From Pseudomonas floridensis (lineage in GTDB: Bacteria > Pseudomonadota > Gammaproteobacteria > Pseudomonadales > Pseudomonadaceae), in contig NZ_MUIO01000015.1 of the NCBI RefSeq assembly GCF_002087235.1, positions 40,894 through 104,893 on the forward strand: DNA of 64,000 nucleotides. The letters run 5' to 3'. The position numbers and the translations under genes are program-made. Positions 8,220-17,036 of the stretch are shown here, one piece after another. Below the pieces are notes generated by a model. That model had not been told where the DNA came from. It was given only the letters and a program-made list of their open reading frames with translations, and did not search any database. Each line of letters begins with the position of its first letter. The first letter of the stretch is position 1.

Positions 8220-9489
8220 CCGCGCGGGTGAGCGGGTCGGAGCCGGATCCGTTCGGACCTTTGCCGTCTGTGTCGTGTTCGGCCTGGGCGAGGGTTTCCG
8301 GCACCGCGAACCACAACAGGCAAAGCGCCGCCGCGGCCACTGCGGCCAGGGTGAGGAATGCAGCGCTGTAACCTGCGGCGTGCACGACAAAGCCCGCCAG
8401 GCTATTGCTCAGCGCGGCCCCGAGTCCGAACAGTGTCGACAGGGCGCCCAGGCTGACATTGAAGCGGCCAGTGCCCTGAGTCAGGTCCTTGACCATCAGC
8501 GGGAACAGCGCGCCAAACAGACCCGCGCCGATGCCATCGAGCATCTGCACGGCGACCAGCCAGTAAGGGTCATCAGACAATGTATAGAGCACGCCACGAA
8601 TCGGCAGGATCAGAAAGCCTGCCAGCAACAGCGGCTTGCGCCCCCAGACATCGGCTTTCATGCCCACCAGCAAGGCCGCAGGAACCATGACCAGTTGCGC
8701 GGCGACGATGCACGCCGAAGTCAGCGGGGTTGCCATCTGCATGTTGATCTGTGACAGCTTCTGACTCACGAGCGGCAACATGGCGGCGTTGGCGAGGTGG
8801 AAAAGGGCGCAGCAGATTCCGAACAGCAGCAGCGGTCTATTGCTCAACAGCGCCGACAGACCTGACGGCGCGCCATCGTGAACCTTATGGCTGGCGTCGA
8901 AGCCTCTGGCCACGTCATGGTCAATGGCATCGGCCGAGACAAAGCTGACGGCGATGATGCTTGCCAGCGCCATTGCGGCCATCAGATAGAACACGGCCAC
9001 CGGACCGAACAGGTACGCGAAACCGCCTGCAAGCAGGGCGGCACAAGCGTTGCCCGCGTGATTGAACGTTTCGTTGCGTCCGGTACGTCGGGTGAAGGCG
9101 CGTGGTCCGGTGATACCCAATGAAATGGCCGCGATGGCCGGGGCGAATACCGAGGCCGCAACGCTGCTCAAGGCTTGAGTCAGCGCCACCAGCGTGAACG
9201 ACGAGGTGAAGGGCAGAACCAGGCAGCTCAAGGTCACCAGAAGGGCGGCTGCGGCGATGATTGCGCGTTTGTAGCGAGTGCGGTCAATCAGTGCACCGGC
9301 CGGTGTCTGGGTGATCAGCCCCGCAATGCCAGCGATGGTCATGACTACGCCGATGCTCGCCGGGTCCCATTTATGCACGGCGAGCAGATAGATCGCCAGG
9401 TAGGGACCGAGTCCGTCGCGAACATCGGCAAGAAAGAAATTCAGACTGTCCAGAGAAAGGGTGTTACGGCGATCCGCATGACTGGTCAA
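8209..9489 (-). CDS. Major facilitator superfamily transporter
   Basis: A 426-residue, 12-helix MFS protein. The helix 2-3 loop motif appears as PAGALIDRTRYKR (about residues 63-75), where the family usually has a G-x-x-x-D-R-x-G-R-R pattern. The first helices contain FFLADVRDGLGPYLAIYLL, found in a subgroup of uncharacterised Pseudomonas and Burkholderia MFS proteins. The initiation codon appears to be TTG at 9489, preceded by GAGAG. The substrate is not known. It is convergent with the nitrilase-family gene. Confidence 0.88.
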   Translation of the reverse strand: MTSHADRRNTLSLDSLNFFLADVRDGLGPYLAIYLLAVHKWDPASIGVVMTIAGIAGLITQTPAGALIDRTRYKRAIIAAAALLVTLSCLVLPFTSSFTLVALTQALSSVAASVFAPAIAAISLGITGPRAFTRRTGRNETFNHAGNACAALLAGGFAYLFGPVAVFYLMAAMALASIIAVSFVSADAIDHDVARGFDASHKVHDGAPSGLSALLSNRPLLLFGICCALFHLANAAMLPLVSQKLSQINMQMATPLTSACIVAAQLVMVPAALLVGMKADVWGRKPLLLAGFLILPIRGVLYTLSDDPYWLVAVQMLDGIGAGLFGALFPLMVKDLTQGTGRFNVSLGALSTLFGLGAALSNSLAGFVVHAAGYSAAFLTLAAVAAAALCLLWFAVPETLAQAEHDTDGKGPNGSGSDPLTRAATA

Positions 9490-9592
9490 GGCGAGTGCTC
9501 TCGTAATTCGTCAGACTCCAACCCACCGAGCCACGGGAAATACGACCTGAGCGGTGTTAAAGAGTTTCAGCATGTTTCATGAATAAAGGGTG

Positions 9593-9775
9593 TCAGACGC
9601 TCTTTTTCTGCAGGCTCTTCATACGTTGGGTCGCTCGCTGCACAGCGGCCATTTTTTCCGGCCTTTTCATGCGTTTCCATTTGCGAATGTCGTCTTTGGT
9701 CCGGCCGCAACTGACGCATAGATCACCGCTCAGCTGGCAGACGGAAATGCACGGGTTTTCAATGTCCTTGGCCAT
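9593..9775 (-). CDS. DUF1289 family small protein
   Basis: A 60-residue protein with the DUF1289 pattern: ENPCISVCQLSGDLCVSCGR gives four Cys (C-x3-C-x6-C-x2-C), a likely metal or Fe-S site, followed by a basic helix ending MKSLQKKSV. The function is unknown. It starts three bases after the stop of the preceding gene on the same strand, so the two are an operon. Confidence 0.85.
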   Translation of the reverse strand: MAKDIENPCISVCQLSGDLCVSCGRTKDDIRKWKRMKRPEKMAAVQRATQRMKSLQKKSV

Positions 9776-9778
9776 GAT

Positions 9779-10150
9779 TCACCCTCGTTTTCGGTACTTG
9801 CGTGACAGTCGCTGCGACCAGTCTGCGCCGTTTTCACGCAGGCACTGTTCTTCGCTGTCGAAGTGCACGTGGGCGGCCAGCGGTGTCAGCCTGATTTCAA
9901 GCTCATCCAGCGCGTCGGCGGTCAGCTCGATCATGCGTTTATCCAGTCCTTCAGCCAGCGCCTTCTCACGGTTGGCTGTGGTGTCGAACACCCAGATCAC
10001 TTGAAGGCTGGCCGGGAACGCCGTGTAATCGACTTCGTGTGTCAGCCAGCTGAAACCGGTTATGTCGGCTTTCGCTGTTTCGCACGCCTGGGTCAGCACG
10101 GCGGCCAAGTGCCGCTCGGTCTGTGCCTGCTCGCGTTTGCTCAGGGGCAT
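9779..10150 (-). CDS. Conserved hypothetical protein
   Basis: A 123-residue soluble protein starting MPLSKREQAQ, with AAGGA upstream. It reads as alpha/beta without signal peptide or membrane segment, with an acidic middle (LTADALDELEIRL) and a basic C-terminus (SQRLSRKYRKRG). Some pipelines label relatives as Fis-family regulators, but I see no helix-turn-helix and would not assign that. It is the first gene of a two-gene unit with the DUF1289 gene. Confidence 0.75.
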   Translation of the reverse strand: MPLSKREQAQTERHLAAVLTQACETAKADITGFSWLTHEVDYTAFPASLQVIWVFDTTANREKALAEGLDKRMIELTADALDELEIRLTPLAAHVHFDSEEQCLRENGADWSQRLSRKYRKRG

Positions 10151-10290
10151 GCCTGGATCCTTGAACTGAATAAGGGGAATGGCGCAGCAAGATACCTGAT
10201 TGTGAGTGCCAGCCCCAGCGTCGGGCGGTGCGATCAATCGTTTCATTGGTGCGCATATAAACGGCTTCGCTGCTGTCGTATTGCCCGGGC

Positions 10291-10309
10291 ACCGCTGGCA
10301 TAGAGCGGT
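10291..10309. promoter_or_regulatory. Short inverted repeat upstream of the SMP-30 gene
   Basis: ACCGCT-GGCATAG-AGCGGT is a perfect 6-bp inverted repeat, 35 bases before the start codon. Thirteen of fourteen bases of TGGCATAGAGCGGT recur at 24309-24322, in front of the SurE-like gene. Confidence 0.3.
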
Positions 10310-10343
10310 GAGACACCCTCCAATAACAAATAAGGGACACATC

Positions 10344-11435
10344 ATGGATCGTTCTCAAGCAGGTATCGCTGTCGGCCAAAGCCGTCGGGGTTTTCTGAAA
10401 AAGTCGCTGGCGGTGTCGGCGACAGTCGCGGCTGTCAGCGCATTGCCACGACTCTCGCTCGCCGAGCCATTGACCCAGCGCTACCCGGACCCTTTGGTCA
10501 GTGTGCTGGACGACAGTTTCATGGACTTGCGCATCTTCAACGCCAGCGTGGAAAAACTGGCGACCGGCATGCGCTGGGCGGAAGGTCCGGTGTGGATCGG
10601 CGACGGTCGTTATGTACTGGTCAGCGACATCCCCAACAACCGCATCATGCGTTGGGACGAAGTGACCGGCAGCCTGTCGGTGTACCGCGAGCACTCGAAC
10701 TTCTCCAATGGCATGTGCCGTGATCGTCAGGGACGGCTGCTGGTCTGCGAGGGCTCATCGACCACCCAGGAAGGGCGGCGCGTCACCCGGACCGAATACA
10801 ACGGGCGCATCACCGTGCTCGCCGACAGTTACGAGGGCAAGCCTTTCAATTCACCGAATGACCTCGTCTGCAAGCGCGACGGGTCGATCTGGTTCACCGA
10901 CCCGATGTTTCAGGCCAACAGTGATTACGAAGGCCACAAGGTTGCTCAATCGCAGCCGTTCGGGGTCTACCGCATCGATCCGGCCAGCGGCAAGGTCAGC
11001 CGCGTGATCGACGATCTGGCCGGGCCGAACGGTCTGTGCTTTTCGCCGGACGAGAAAGCCCTGTACGTGGTGGAAGGCCGTGCCAGGCCCAATGGCATCA
11101 TCTGGGCGTTCGTGGTCAACGATGACGGCACGCTTGGCGCTCGCCGCAAACACATCGAAGGCGCGGACTATGCCGCCATCGATGGCCTCAAATGTGACGA
11201 AGCCGGCAATCTGTGGTGTGGCTGGGGCGGCAACGGTAATCCTCAGGCCGATCTGGAGAAGCTCGACGGCGTGCGCGTTTTCAACCCGCAGGGCAAGGCA
11301 ATCGGTCATATCAGCCTGCCGGAACGCTGCGCCAACCTGTGTTTCGGCGGACGGGAAGGTAACCGGCTGTTCATGGCCAGCAGCCATTCATTGTATTCGG
11401 TGTTCGTGAACGCCCGAGGCGCCACGTTCGCCTGA
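10344..11435 (+). CDS. Tat-exported SMP-30/gluconolactonase family protein
   Basis: A 363-residue six-bladed propeller protein. The N-terminus has a twin-arginine signal (SRRGFLKK, R14-R15, then a hydrophobic stretch ending SLA), so it is exported folded to the periplasm. The SMP-30 core shows the metal ligand regions WAEGPVW, FNSPNDLV and YAAIDGLKCD. Family members are calcium- or zinc-dependent lactonases acting on sugar lactones. The start at 10344 has AAGGGA upstream and gives the intact Tat signal; longer in-frame starts do not. It stands alone between a hypothetical pair and the DUF1206 gene. Confidence 0.88.
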   Translation: MDRSQAGIAVGQSRRGFLKKSLAVSATVAAVSALPRLSLAEPLTQRYPDPLVSVLDDSFMDLRIFNASVEKLATGMRWAEGPVWIGDGRYVLVSDIPNNRIMRWDEVTGSLSVYREHSNFSNGMCRDRQGRLLVCEGSSTTQEGRRVTRTEYNGRITVLADSYEGKPFNSPNDLVCKRDGSIWFTDPMFQANSDYEGHKVAQSQPFGVYRIDPASGKVSRVIDDLAGPNGLCFSPDEKALYVVEGRARPNGIIWAFVVNDDGTLGARRKHIEGADYAAIDGLKCDEAGNLWCGWGGNGNPQADLEKLDGVRVFNPQGKAIGHISLPERCANLCFGGREGNRLFMASSHSLYSVFVNARGATFA

Positions 11436-11446
11436 TGCCGTTCCAG

Positions 11447-11478
11447 AGGGGCAGAGCGCATCATTTCGCTCTGTCCCT
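11447..11478 (+). terminator. Terminator-like hairpin after the SMP-30 gene
   Basis: AGGGGCAGAGCG (11447-11458) pairs with CGCTCTGTCCCT (11467-11478) with one mismatch. There is no T-run after it. Confidence 0.45.
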
Positions 11479-11546
11479 CAATCGGTTCGAACCCCTGGAG
11501 CGGACACGGGTCAGTTCGTGTATCACTCTTTTCAGGGAAGGTCCTT

Positions 11547-12380
11547 ATGTCTGCGCAACGCAGCCTTGTCATGCTTGCACGAGGCGGTTACGCCGCCCGT
11601 GGTGTTGTCTATCTGATCATCGGTCTGTTCGCGGTACTGGCAGCGCAGGGTTCTTCGAAGCCTGCCGACAGCCACAGCAGCCTTGAAGCCTTGTTGAGTC
11701 AGCCGTTCGGCAGTGTGCTGGTCGGTATCGTCGTGGTCGGCCTGCTCGCGTTCGCCGCGTGGCGCGTGCTGCAGGCGACCCGGGATGTCGATCATCATGG
11801 TCGCGAATTCAAAGGGCTGGTCATCCGTGGCGGCCTGCTGGTGGGCGGTTTCACCTATGGCGCGCTGGCGTTTTTCGCGCTCGGTCTGCTGGTCAGCGGG
11901 CTGAAAAGCTCGGGCGGCTCTGGTGGCGGTCAGGCACAGGACCTGTTGCAGTCGATTCTGTCCTGGGACCATTCGAACCTGCTGGTCTACGTCGTTGCGC
12001 TGGTGCCGTTGGGGCTGGGTATCGTGCACATCATCAAAGGCTACAAGGCGTCGTTCGAGAAGTATTTCGAGGCCGATGAGGATGTCATGCGTTATGTGCG
12101 TCCGGTGTCGCGTTTCGGCCTGATCGCCCGTGGCGTGGCATTCATCGAGATTGCGGTGCTGCTGGCCGTCAGCGGTTCCAGCTACCAGGCGATGCACCCG
12201 CCCGGAATGAAGGATGCGCTCAATGGCTTGCAGGACCTCCCCGCCGGCGGGTTGGTGCTGCTGATCGTGGCGCTGGGCTTGATCGCCTTTTCGGTGTACA
12301 GCTTCGCTCAGGCTGCCTGGCGCCGCATCAACATGGATGTTCCGAACGCGCCCGATGCGGTGACCCGGCATTTTCGCTGA
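11547..12380 (+). CDS. DUF1206 family membrane protein
   Basis: A 277-residue integral membrane protein made of three repeats of the DUF1206 unit, each with two helices. The repeats are recognisable by RGGYAARGVVYLIIG (about 12-26), the central RGGLLVGGFTYGALAFFA, and RFGLIARGVAFIEIAVL (about 190-206). The function of the family is unknown. GAAGG lies before the ATG. The gene is monocistronic, flanked by hairpins on both sides. Confidence 0.85.
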   Translation: MSAQRSLVMLARGGYAARGVVYLIIGLFAVLAAQGSSKPADSHSSLEALLSQPFGSVLVGIVVVGLLAFAAWRVLQATRDVDHHGREFKGLVIRGGLLVGGFTYGALAFFALGLLVSGLKSSGGSGGGQAQDLLQSILSWDHSNLLVYVVALVPLGLGIVHIIKGYKASFEKYFEADEDVMRYVRPVSRFGLIARGVAFIEIAVLLAVSGSSYQAMHPPGMKDALNGLQDLPAGGLVLLIVALGLIAFSVYSFAQAAWRRINMDVPNAPDAVTRHFR

Positions 12381-12401
12381 GTCCATGCGCCGAAAAACAG
12401 G

Positions 12402-12427
12402 GCGCACCTGAGACCTGTCAGGTGCGC
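12402..12427 (+). terminator. Strong hairpin after the DUF1206 gene
   Basis: GCGCACCTGA (12402-12411) and TCAGGTGCGC (12418-12427) are a perfect 10-bp inverted repeat around GACCTG. The T-run is missing, so termination strength is uncertain. Confidence 0.55.
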
Positions 12428-12459
12428 TCCGATCCCGGCAATTTAATGTGGATCACTCC

Positions 12460-12486
12460 TCAAGTCGCCTGTTTACTGGCCGACAT
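12460..12486 (+). promoter_or_regulatory. Candidate sigma-28 (FliA) promoter of the first chemoreceptor
   Basis: TCAA, 15 bases, GCCGACAT. The flagellar sigma-28 consensus is TAAA-N15-GCCGATAA (TCAA also occurs in Pseudomonas). It sits about 95 bases before the chemoreceptor start. Confidence 0.5.
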
Positions 12487-12578
12487 CCTCGTTTGAGCTC
12501 CGATCAATTTGTGCACTGACGTTTCGTACGTCGTTGCGCACGGCATCCGGCGCGCCATAAAAACAATAGAGGACAGCC

Positions 12579-14564
12579 ATGACCATTCTTCAGCGAGTGA
12601 TTGGTGGGTTTGCCGTGCTGGTCGTGCTGCTGCTCGCCATGGTGAGTATCAGCTATCAGAGCACCCATTCGATAAGCGAGCGCTTGAGCATCATCACCGG
12701 TCAGTCGGCACCACTGAGCCGCGCGGCGAGCGAACTGTATGTGCATGTCCTGCGGGCCAATCAGGCGCTGCTCGGAGTGCTGGTCAGCAATGACCCGAAA
12801 CAGATCGACGACGGCAAGCAGCCCTTCAACGACAGCATGGCGCGTTTCAACCAATTGCTGGACAGCACGCCTGCCTACATCGGTGATCGTGCCGAACTGC
12901 GCGATAACCTGGCTCAGGAGCGACAGCTCAGCGCAGCCTATGCTGAACAGGCGCAGGCGCTCATCGCCAGCCACCGTCAGCACGTCATGCAGACGCTTCA
13001 AGCCCGCGTACTGCAAGGCTACAGCAGCAGCCAGGGCGTACAGTTGACCGGTTATCTGCGCGACTACATTGCCCGCGAACGTAATGCGGGCTCTGCCGAT
13101 AATGTCGCGGCCGCAGAAAAGCTGCTGCTGGAAGTGGGCAAATCCTACGAAGGGCTGGCAGCGCATGCTGCGACGCCCGATATGCAAGCATTGCAACGCC
13201 TGCTCAATTTACAGGATGAGGTGATCAGCACCCGCGCCCGTGAGTTGACCACAGTCGATCCGCGCGCCGGACGCATTGCCGGAGTCATGGTCAACCGTCT
13301 GCTCAACGACCTGACCGGCGCTGACGGCGTTTATCAGGCGTATCGCCAGGAAGCGGCCCTGGCCGAACAGGTCGGCAAGCAACGCCAGGCCACCGAGGCC
13401 CGTCTTCAGGCCACGCTGGACAAGATCGGCGAGTTCGGCAATCAGGCCCTTGCGGTCGCCAACGAAGCCAAAGGTGACGCCGATTCCACCATTGCCACCA
13501 GCCTCAGCCTGCTGCTGGTCGCCTGTATCCTCGCGGTGCTGGCAGCAGTGGTGATTGGCACTTGGGTGGCGTTCAGTCTGCGTCGTCCACTGGCCGCATT
13601 CCGGGAAGTGCTCAAGACCCTGACTGGCGGTGACATGCGGGTGCGTTTCGATGTCAGCCGCAAGGATGAGTTCGGGGAGCTGGGTGGTTACCTCAATGAG
13701 TTCACTCAGTCCTTGCAGCAGACTTTCCGCGAACTGATCGGCTCTGCCGACACCCTGGCGCTGACCGCCAGCAACAACGCGCAGATCAGCGAACAGACCA
13801 CGCGCGTGGTCGATGAGCAGAAAGACCGGTTGCACTCGGCAGCGTCGGCCATGAACCAGATGGAAAGCACGGTCGAGGAAGTCGCCCGGCGCGCCCAGGA
13901 CACGCGCAGCGCGGTGGACAACACCAGCGAACTGACCGACAAGGTGCAGAAGCGCGTCGCGCAAACCATCGTCAACATTCGCCAGCAGGCCGACCAGGTC
14001 AACAAGGCGTCGGCGGTAACGGACGAGTTGCAGAAGTACGGCCAGAACATCGACGGCATCGTCGATGCGATCCGCACCATCGCTGAACAGACCAACCTGT
14101 TGGCGCTCAACGCGGCCATCGAGGCGGCGCGCGCCGGTGAACAGGGCCGCGGCTTTGCGGTAGTGGCGGACGAGGTGCGCTCGCTGGCCAGTCGCACCCA
14201 GACCTCGACCAGCGAGATTCAGGAAATGATCGGCCAGATGCAGAACAAAATCCATTCTGCGGTGCAGGTCATGAACGAGAGTCAGATCCAGTCCAATCAC
14301 TGTGTGACGCTGGCGTCCGGCGCGGATGAGCTGCTGATCGAGATGAGCGACGCGGTAGGCACCATCCGCGACATGAACATCCAGATCGCCGCCGCCACCG
14401 AGCAGCAAAGTGCCACGGTGCAGGAGACCAGCCGCATGGTTACCCAGATCAACGATGCGGCGCAGCAGGCCGCAGAGGGTGCCGAGCAGTCGGCCAGCAG
14501 CAGCCAGGATTTGTCGAAAATGGCCCGGGATCAGCGCGAGCTGCTCCATCATTTCAGCGTTTGA
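12579..14564 (+). CDS. Methyl-accepting chemotaxis protein (periplasmic helical sensor)
   Basis: A 661-residue chemoreceptor: membrane helix 1 (about 7-27), a long all-helical periplasmic domain (about 28-305), membrane helix 2 (about 306-330), HAMP (about 332-385) and the cytoplasmic signalling domain, whose tip reads [20 protein letters not shown]. It signals to the CheA-CheW array. GAGGA precedes the start. The next gene, an orphan periplasmic binding protein, begins 18 bases after its stop, so the pair very probably works together: the binding protein catches the ligand and docks on the periplasmic domain. A sigma-28-like promoter lies upstream. Confidence 0.93.
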   Translation: MTILQRVIGGFAVLVVLLLAMVSISYQSTHSISERLSIITGQSAPLSRAASELYVHVLRANQALLGVLVSNDPKQIDDGKQPFNDSMARFNQLLDSTPAYIGDRAELRDNLAQERQLSAAYAEQAQALIASHRQHVMQTLQARVLQGYSSSQGVQLTGYLRDYIARERNAGSADNVAAAEKLLLEVGKSYEGLAAHAATPDMQALQRLLNLQDEVISTRARELTTVDPRAGRIAGVMVNRLLNDLTGADGVYQAYRQEAALAEQVGKQRQATEARLQATLDKIGEFGNQALAVANEAKGDADSTIATSLSLLLVACILAVLAAVVIGTWVAFSLRRPLAAFREVLKTLTGGDMRVRFDVSRKDEFGELGGYLNEFTQSLQQTFRELIGSADTLALTASNNAQISEQTTRVVDEQKDRLHSAASAMNQMESTVEEVARRAQDTRSAVDNTSELTDKVQKRVAQTIVNIRQQADQVNKASAVTDELQKYGQNIDGIVDAIRTIAEQTNLLALNAAIEAARAGEQGRGFAVVADEVRSLASRTQTSTSEIQEMIGQMQNKIHSAVQVMNESQIQSNHCVTLASGADELLIEMSDAVGTIRDMNIQIAAATEQQSATVQETSRMVTQINDAAQQAAEGAEQSASSSQDLSKMARDQRELLHHFSV

Positions 14565-14582
14565 TGCCCAAGGAGTCAGAAC

Positions 14583-15503
14583 ATGAAGCAATGGTTATCG
14601 ATTTCCCTGGGTGCCGCGCTGTTGGCCGCCAGCCTGGCCCAGGCCAGCACGCCGTTGATTGGCGTCGGCATGGCCAAGTATAACGACAACTTCCAGACCA
14701 TCCTGCGTCACGGCGTGGAGAAGCAGATTGCGCTGCTGGACGCCGATATCTTCATGGAAAACGGGCAGGACAACGTGGACTTGCAGATGCGCCAGTTCCG
14801 CAATCTGGTGAGCTCCAGAGTGGACGCCATAGTCGTTGCAATGGTCAACGGCAAGAGCGCTCCCGAGATGATTCGCCTGGCCAACGAGGCGAAGATTCCG
14901 CTGGTGTTCGTCAACCGCAACCCGGAACCTGCCAAGTGGCCGCCGCAGACCGCTTTTGTCGGTTCGGACGAGCTGGAGTCCGGCACCTTGCAGGCCGAGG
15001 AGTTGGCGCGCCGTGCCCATTACAAAGGTAACGTGGTAATTCTGGTGGGCGACCCCAGCAACAAGTCGTCGGTCATGCGCACCGAGGACGTTGAAAAGGT
15101 GGTCGCCAAGTATCCGGATATGAAGGTCGTGCAGAAGAAGATCGGCAACTGGGAGCGCAGCCAGGCGGCGACGATTGTGATCGACTGGATCAAGCAGGGC
15201 GTGGATTTCTCGATCATCGCCGCCAACAACGACGAGATGGCCATTGGCGCGATCATGGGGCTGGAAAAAGCCGGCAAGAACGCGCGGGACTATCTGGTGG
15301 GCGGCATCGACGGCACGCCTGACGGCCTGAAACTGATGGCCGAGGGCAAAATGGCCGTGAGTGTGTTTCAGGACGCAGTCGGGCAGGCCAATGGTGCGGT
15401 TGATGCTGCGTTGAGCATGGCGCGTGGAGAAACGCTGGCGTCGCCGGTGATCTGGGTGCCGTTCAAGCTGATCACTCCGGAAAACCGCCAGCAGTTCGAA
15501 TGA
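14583..15503 (+). CDS. Periplasmic sugar-type substrate-binding protein (orphan, paired with chemoreceptor)
   Basis: A 306-residue periplasmic binding protein of the ribose/galactose-binding type (Peripla_BP_4). The signal peptide ends near LAQA-S (residue about 21). The core starts PLIGVGMAKYNDNF and contains VDAIVVAMVNGKSAPEM, LVFVNRNPEP and LVGGIDGTPDGL, as in this family. No ABC permease or ATPase is nearby. It is only 18 bases behind the chemoreceptor, and GGAG precedes its ATG. The simplest reading is a receptor-dedicated ligand-binding protein, like ribose-binding protein with Trg. The ligand is unknown. Confidence 0.88.
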   Translation: MKQWLSISLGAALLAASLAQASTPLIGVGMAKYNDNFQTILRHGVEKQIALLDADIFMENGQDNVDLQMRQFRNLVSSRVDAIVVAMVNGKSAPEMIRLANEAKIPLVFVNRNPEPAKWPPQTAFVGSDELESGTLQAEELARRAHYKGNVVILVGDPSNKSSVMRTEDVEKVVAKYPDMKVVQKKIGNWERSQAATIVIDWIKQGVDFSIIAANNDEMAIGAIMGLEKAGKNARDYLVGGIDGTPDGLKLMAEGKMAVSVFQDAVGQANGAVDAALSMARGETLASPVIWVPFKLITPENRQQFE

Positions 15504-15529
15504 CGCACGGGCAGGGTGCCCGGTCTGGG

Positions 15530-16480
15530 TTACAGCCGGATATCCTGCGGTCCGCGGATCTGCGCTTCGATGCGTGTACCGGTCAGGCGCTCTTCATTGG
15601 AGAAACCGTCGTAGTCGGCCAGCTTGCCAAAGTCGATACCGGTGAGCTGTTCGATCTGCAGCACGCTGCGCTGCCAGGTCTTGAGCTGGCCGAACACGAT
15701 GCTCAGGTTCCCCAGCTCGCGACTCTGGTCGATCATGTAGGCGCTGGCCGAAGGTTTGCCATCGTCCCCGAGAAACGCGACGACTTTCCAGAAGGCCGAC
15801 GGAATTCTGATGTTGCGATACACCCGGTCGTCATCGCGCAGCACCGGTCCGCTGAACACGGTCACTCTGGATTTCCAGCGGCGCGTGTTGTCGAGAATGT
15901 AGTCTTCCAGCTCCAGCCAGGTTTTCTGATTGAACGCACTCATCTGCGGTGAGCAGTTGGTGAAGTGGAAAGTGTCGCCGTTGGCGGTTTGCGCGTCCTT
16001 GCCCCAGTTGGGGTCCTGACGCCTGACCAGATGGCCGCGATCCAGCAGGTTGCTGGCATACAGGCTTTCGCCAATCTGCGCTTCGGCGGGCAGCCGCCCA
16101 TCGAATGACCACGAATCGTTGCTGCGTTTGACCTCCACGCTGCTCTCGCCATCGATATTCACGCCAACGTAAAGCGCCAGACGGCGACTACGCGACATGG
16201 TGATGGAAAAGTGCATGTAGTCCAGTCGATCTCCGGCATTTTTCAGCGGGTAGACGTCCGCAGCCAGTTCGGTGTCCGGCGACGGCCAGGGCACGACAAA
16301 GTCACCGAGAAAATCTTCGGCGTAGCCTTTGCGCTTCTTGAGCTCGCTGGCAGGTGTCGTGCGTGGGGCTGCCAGCGGTTCAGTTTGCGGCGCGAGAAGT
16401 TCGGTTGTTGGGATCAGAGGCTTGAGGTCGGCCAGGCGAGGGTGGTAGCCGAGGTCTGCTTTGAAAGTCTTGTCAGGCAC
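15530..16480 (-). CDS. DNA/RNA non-specific endonuclease (NucA family)
   Basis: A 316-residue protein with the NUC endonuclease core: the DRGH motif with the general base H150, then N175, Q179, N184, W188 and E192 in FTNCSPQMSAFNQKTWLELE, the order expected for Mg-binding beta-beta-alpha-metal nucleases. It likely cuts DNA and RNA without sequence preference. GTG at 16480 is the start (AGGAG upstream). There is no signal peptide; instead a 70-residue Pro/Leu/Thr-rich N-terminus precedes the domain. A nuclease without export signal or visible immunity gene needs either a non-Sec secretion route or inhibition. It is convergent with the binding-protein gene. Confidence 0.87.
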   Translation of the reverse strand: MPDKTFKADLGYHPRLADLKPLIPTTELLAPQTEPLAAPRTTPASELKKRKGYAEDFLGDFVVPWPSPDTELAADVYPLKNAGDRLDYMHFSITMSRSRRLALYVGVNIDGESSVEVKRSNDSWSFDGRLPAEAQIGESLYASNLLDRGHLVRRQDPNWGKDAQTANGDTFHFTNCSPQMSAFNQKTWLELEDYILDNTRRWKSRVTVFSGPVLRDDDRVYRNIRIPSAFWKVVAFLGDDGKPSASAYMIDQSRELGNLSIVFGQLKTWQRSVLQIEQLTGIDFGKLADYDGFSNEERLTGTRIEAQIRGPQDIRL

Positions 16481-16852
16481 TGCGCTTGCTCCTGCGGTGG
16501 GCTGGGTTCCGTCCAGTTGACCATAGACGCATGACAGCCCTGCGTCAGGTTTCGCCTGCCGACCGAGCTGAACATTCTGTCTGCGTAAGCGGTGCTGTTC
16601 GATAATCGCCCGGTTTTTCCAGCGTACCTGCGAATATATGAGATTTATGAAAAATATTTAATGGCCGTAAATAAACGAATTTTGCCGCATTTGCAGAGGT
16701 TTTCCTGTGCTTTTTCAGCGTATTCGTGGACGGTAATCAATCTCGCGGCACTTCCGATATATTGACGTTATTAACTGCCCGGTACATTTTTATTGCACAA
16801 CCGCCTGTGCCGTTCCAGGCAGGAACACAATAAAAACAATCGAGGCACACCC

Positions 16853-16942
16853 ATGCTCCAGACTCCAATCGCTTGCGGCTCACCCCCGATCCTTGCGCTG
16901 CGCTGTCCACCGACAGGCAAGCTTGCGGATCACTCGCAGTAA
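16853..16942 (+). other. Possible 29-residue leader peptide or gene remnant
   Basis: ATG at 16853 with GAGG about ten bases upstream opens a 29-codon frame (MLQTPIACGSPPILALRCPP...) ending TAA at 16942. The start context is good, but the peptide has no recognisable family. It may be a leader peptide of the TRAP operon or the remains of a lost first gene. Confidence 0.3.
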
Positions 16943-17036
16943 CGTCCTGATTCGTCCATCCGGTTCACCGCCGTTGCGTCATGTCGTGTCCTCGCAGAGC
17001 GTGCGAGCGCCTTCTCGATGCCTTGCGCGTGCGCCG

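Noticed and set aside
12518..12534. GACGT-TTCGT-ACGTC palindrome before the first chemoreceptor
   Set aside because: Short and isolated; the sigma-28-like promoter upstream explains the region better and no known operator fits.
16600..16800. Possible sigma-54 promoter for the TRAP operon
   Set aside because: I looked for GG-N10-GC pairs with the right context; none in the AT-rich stretch keeps the spacing.
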